NCBI RefSeq assembly: GCF_000372725.1
Contig: NW_005200088.1
Span: forward strand, 277,709-341,708
Source of the DNA: Emiliania huxleyi CCMP1516
Lineage: Eukaryota > Haptophyta > Isochrysidales > Noelaerhabdaceae
Length of the DNA: 64,000 nucleotides
Direction of reading: 5' to 3'
Positions 60,211 through 64,000 of the stretch are shown piece by piece. The notes below the pieces were generated by a model, which worked only from the letters and a program-made list of their open reading frames with translations, did not search any database and was not told the origin of the DNA. A program made the position numbers and the translations under genes. Position 1 is the stretch's first letter. Every line of letters starts with the position of its first letter.

Positions 60211-60223
60211 AAAAGAATTTTAA
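60211..60223 (-). promoter_or_regulatory. Candidate core-promoter motif upstream of PRPF31
   Basis: AAAAGAATTTTAA on the plus strand, i.e. TTAAAATTCTTTT in gene orientation, 49 bases before the start codon. Confidence 0.5.
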
Positions 60224-60300
60224 AGAGCGCAGATGGAAAGGCCGTCGCGAAAAAAGAAAAAAACCGCCGCAGCAGCAGTGGCCCGGTTACAAGTGCGCAC

Positions 60301-61367
60301 ACTTAATGATTTTCGGCCGGCCGCAGGTCGGGCTGGACGCGGCTGTTTCGGCCGGCGGTCGGGGTCGGACACCAGCTTTGTCGGCGCGTCAGCGCCGAAG
60401 AAAATTTTGGGCGATTTTCTTTACTCCCGTCACTTCCAGCTCACGCTCCCGGTTTTGTCAAATAGGATTCGAATCTCGAACTTCTATTTACTCCTTGAGG
60501 TTCCCTCAGGCCCGCCGCCGCGCTCGCTGGACAGCGGCCGTGACTCACCTGCTTCGGGCGCGCTGCTCCTCGGGGATGGCGAGAAGCGGCAGAGATGATG
60601 CTCATAGATGAGCTAGCCCCAGATGCCCCGTTTGCCCCACTGCGGCGCCGTGCTCGTGCCGGCGTGCGAGTGGGTACAATGCACCCCCTCTGCCGCTCGC
60701 GGCCCGGAACGCATCGGGAGATATTCATTCGTATACGTCAAGACGTGCTCAGATGGCACGTAGTAGAGTGACTGAGCGCGTGGCCACTCTCCACCCTCGA
60801 TTGCGGGTGCGGCCGCGGCCGCAATGGTGTAGGCGGACAGTAATGATGCCGCGCGGGCGGAGTGGCGGACACGAGGACGCTGCCGTCGGACGAGGGGTTG
60901 CTATCATACGCAAGCACGAGCCGTCGGTGACGCGACGGCGTCATCACCGTTGGCCAGCATAGAAGCGCGAAAAGCCGAAAACCTGCCCGTGTGTCGGATG
61001 CGTCCCCAAACTTGTGTGCGGTACATTTTTTTATTTAATGAACTCGGGGGCACAGGACGCGGTACAAACGGGGTACACCAAAAGGCACGGGCGCTACATC
61101 TTTGGACACACACCGGCGGGCGCTTTCGAGGCGACCGGGAGCATTTTTTCTAGCCACATGGACCTTTTTGCGGCACGATAGCTGGGCTGCAACAGCGTGA
61201 GTACGTGTACCTACACTCGACTACAGCTACGACTGCAACGGCGCGCAGCGCCGAAGAAAATTTTGGGGCTTCTCGAGCGGCGGCCGGTGTGGACGCCGTT
61301 GTTTCGCAGCTCGGTCGGGGGGGGGGCGCCCCTGCGTTTCCCTGCGGTCGGTCGAAAATCATTAAGT
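60301..61367 (+). mobile_element. Non-autonomous DNA transposon-like element with 27-bp terminal inverted repeats
   Basis: The left end ACTTAATGATTTTCGGCCGG...(60301-60327) and right end CGGTCGGTCGAAAATCATTA... (61341-61367) are inverted repeats with two mismatches in 27. The 1,067-bp interior matches the truncated copy at 29081-29941, with an extra 80-bp segment at about 61017-61096 and one diverged stretch near 60750-60800. AGCGCCGAAGAAAATTTTGG occurs near both ends in the same orientation. No transposase is visible, so it would rely on an enzyme encoded elsewhere. No target-site duplication is obvious. Confidence 0.75.
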
Positions 61368-62041
61368 CCGCCGATAACGATTGGGGTGGGGGCCCCAACT
61401 CGTGGTAGGCCACTAGTTTATCGTAGGATACTCACGGATACCTCTCCTGAGTCCCTCTCGTGTGCCCTCGCGCACATCGCATGCGGTCTTCACTCAGCCT
61501 CCGCTGCTGTGAACACCAAACTTGCACTTCAGCTGGTGCGCGCTTTCGCCGCCTACTTTCGCGAGCGCGCTTGGCCCTCGCTCCTCATGCGCGGCGCTCT
61601 CGCTGCGCTCTCTCCCTGCTCATGGGACCTGATGCCGCGCCACCTCTGTGGCCGCTCCATCCTCTCTGACGGCGCCAGCCCTCCGGCTGCGCCATCTCTC
61701 TTTGGTTGGCACAGAATCTGTGTCTGCGCCATTCTTGCTGTCGCTGGCGATTGTTTCTGGGCAGCAGTACACGATGGGCGGCGGCCTCGTCTGCCACGCT
61801 TGTGGCGCTCTCGTGGTCGCCTCGGCTCTGCCACGACGGCCTCGTCCACCTGGCGGCCAGGGGCGGTGGCCCCACAGCCCACTCTTGGTGCTGCTGTTGC
61901 ATCACGTCTCGTGGCGTGCTTCTCCTTTCTCTCTGGACCCGCCGGCGATAAGCTCTGCTGTCATGTTGCTCTGGGATATCTCTATCCAAGGCAACACTCC
62001 GGTACGTGCTCCGCCCGTGCAGCGGCGCTTGCTGCTCTTCG
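61368..62041. other. Region before the satellite, no recognised gene
   Basis: A plus-strand frame (LQLVRAFAAYFRERAWPSLL) is open but its composition on both strands is ambiguous; no start, splice sites or family seen. Confidence 0.35.
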
Positions 62042-64000
62042 AGTGAGCCTCGTCTCGTTCTCTCTGTCTGCTCAAGCCTCGCCTCGTTCGCCCTCATGGG
62101 CGGCGTGGCGGGCGGGCGGCTGTCTCAATCACCGCCTCGAGTGAGCCTCGTCTCGCTCTTTGTCGCTCGAGCCTCGTCTCGTGTGCCGCCTCGTGGGCGG
62201 CGTGGCGTGGCGGGCGGCTGTCTCTGCCGCCGCCTCGAGTGAGCCTCGTCTCGCTCTTCGTCTACTCGAGCCTCGTCTCGTGTGCCGCCTCGTGGGCGGC
62301 GTGGCGGGCGGCTGTCTCTGCCGCCGCCTCGAGTGAGCCTCGTCTCGCTCTTCGTCTGCTCGAGCCTCGTCTCGTGTGCCGCCTCTTGGGCGGCGTGGCG
62401 TGGCGGGCGGCTGTCTCTGCCGCCGCCTCGAGTGAGCCTCGTCTCGCTCTTCGTCTACTCGAGCCTCGTCTCGTGTGCCGCCTCGTGGGGCGGCGTGGCG
62501 GGCGGCTGTCTCTGCCGCCGCCTCGAGTGAGCCTCGTCTCGCTCTTCGTCTCCTCGAGCCTCGTCTCGTGTGCCGCCTCTTGGGCGGCGTGGCGTGGCGG
62601 GCGGCTGTCGCTGCTGCCGCCTCGAGTGAGCCTCGTCTCGCTCTTCGTCTACTCGAGCCTCGTCTCGTGTGCCGCCTCGTGGGCGGCGTGGCGTGGCGGG
62701 CGGCTGTCGCTGCTGCCGCCTCGAGTGAGCCTCGTCTCGCTCTTCGTCTACTCGAGCCTCGCCTCGTGTGCCGCCTCTTGGGCGGCGTGGCGTGGCGGGC
62801 GGCTGTCGCTGCCGCCGCCTCGTGTGAGCCTCGTCTCGCTCTTCGTCTACTCGAGCCTCGTCTCGTGTGCCGCTTCGTGGGCGGCGTGGCGTGGCGGGCG
62901 GCTGTCTCTGCCGCCGCCTCGAGTAAGCCTCGTCTCGCTCTTCGTCTACTCGAGCCTCGTCTCGTGTGCCGCCTCGTGGGCGGCGTGGCTGGCGGCTGTC
63001 TCTGCCGCCGCCTCGTGTGAGCCTTGTCTCGCTCTTCGTCTACTCGAGCCTCGTCTCGTGTGCCGCCTCGTGGGCGGCGTGGCGTGGCGGGCGGCTGTCT
63101 CTGCCGCCGCCTCGAGTGAGCCTCGTCTCGCTCTTCGTCTACTCGAGCCTCGTCTCGTGTGCCACCTCGTGGGCGGCGTGGCGGGCGGCTGTCTCTGCCG
63201 CCGCCTCGAGTGAGCCTCGTCTCGCTCTTCGTCTACTCGAGCCTCGTCTCGTGTGCCGCCTCGTGGGCGGCGTGGCGGGCTGCTGTCTCTGCCGCCGCCT
63301 CGAGTGAGCCTCGTCTAGCTCTTCGTCTACTCGAGCCTCGTCTCGTGTGCCGCCTCGTGGGCGGCGTGGCGGGCGGGCGGCTGTCTCTGCCGCCGCCTTG
63401 AGTGAGCCTCGTCTCGCTCTTCGTCTCCTCGAGCCTCGCCTCGTGTGCCGCCTCTTGGGCGGCGTGGCGTGGTGGGCGGCTGTCTCTGCTGCCGCCTCGA
63501 GTGAGCCTCGTCTGGCTCTTCGTCTACTCGAGCCTCGCCTCGTGTGCCGCCTCGTGGGCGGCTTGGCGTGGCGGGCGGCTGTCTCTGCCGCCGCCTCGAG
63601 TGAGCCTCGTCTGGCTCTTCGTCTACTCGAGCCTCGCCTCGTATGCCGCTTGTGGGCAGCGTGGCGTGGCGGGCGGCTGTCTCTGCCGCCGCCTCGTGTG
63701 AGCCTCGTCTCGCTCTTCGTCTACTCGAGCCTCGTCTCGTGTGCCGCCTCGTGGGCGGCATGGCGTGGCGGGCGGCTGTCTCTGCCGCCGCCTCGAGTGA
63801 GCCTCGTCTCGCTCTTCGTCTACTCGAGCCTCGCCTCGTGTGCCGCCTCGTGGGCGGCGTGGCGGGCGGCTGTCTCTGCTGCCGCCTCGAGTGAGCCTCG
63901 TCTGGCTCTTCGTCTACTCGAGCCTCGCCTCGTGTGCCGCCTCGTGGGCGGCGTGGCGTGGCGGGCGGCTGTCTCTGCCCGCCTCGAGTGAGCCTCGTCT
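62042..64000. repeat. Satellite/minisatellite array, 99- and 94-bp units
   Basis: About 19 units start GTGAGCCTCGTCTCGCTCTT and end TGCCGCCGCCTCGA; the two lengths differ by presence or absence of GTGGC in GGCGTGGCGTGGCGG. The array continues past the window. The 99-bp unit is a multiple of three and gives long frames in both directions, but 94-bp units break them and no start or splice signals exist, so it is treated as non-coding. Confidence 0.92.

Noticed and set aside
62239..63991. Long repeat proteins of 33-residue units
   Set aside because: Open frames come from the 99-bp satellite unit; 94-bp units disrupt them and there are no start or splice signals.

Overview
This is a piece of a GC-rich, intron-rich eukaryotic nuclear genome, most likely from a unicellular alga. 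My best guess is a haptophyte of the Emiliania/Prymnesium kind. That rests on base composition, lectin/polyproline surface proteins, short introns and very frequent GC-AG splice sites; no sequence search was possible. A 122-base run of N (21161-21282) marks an assembly gap.

Layout. 0-16 kb: the 3' half of an ABCG transporter (+), an inward-rectifier K+ channel gene (+), a 295-bp direct repeat, a small PH-domain gene (-), a truncated kelch gene, a secreted LEA-like protein (-), a 5' fragment of a glucosylceramidase (+), a PPR gene (+) and an ATP-grasp gene (-). 16-29 kb: an SGNH-type acyl-ester enzyme (-), a repeat region, a giant lectin/polyproline/ADP-ribosyltransferase protein (+) with an internal 629-bp duplication, a membrane-protein 3' end, and a SIAH-type RING/armadillo protein (-). 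29-46 kb: a truncated transposon-like element directly upstream of ARMC6 (+), a glycosyltransferase-like locus (+), and phosphoserine aminotransferase (serC/PSAT, +, 11 exons). 46-60 kb: a broken ankyrin/RING gene (+), a Gln-rich protein (-), a coiled-coil PH protein (-), an acylated SPRY protein (-), a kelch protein (-) and the splicing factor PRPF31 (-, 12 exons). 60-64 kb: a 1,067-bp element with 27-bp terminal inverted repeats, then a 99/94-bp satellite that runs off the window.

The main result concerns introns. I could place 48 introns with reading frame conserved across both splice sites; 29 start with GC and 19 with GT. In most, the bases just after the donor are repeated just after the acceptor, so the intron is bounded by a direct duplication of exon sequence. 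A short element, with ends resembling CTGTGAAC and GTGAATAG, lies inside such introns in at least four genes. It occurs once in reverse orientation and once as a tandem triplet, and it always supplies the AG of the 3' splice site. This fits a family of intron-generating elements (introners). Many other introns are filled with 10- or 11-bp tandem repeats around a GAGAT/ATCTC core. The protein-coding genes are otherwise unrelated housekeeping and signalling genes and form no operon-like unit.
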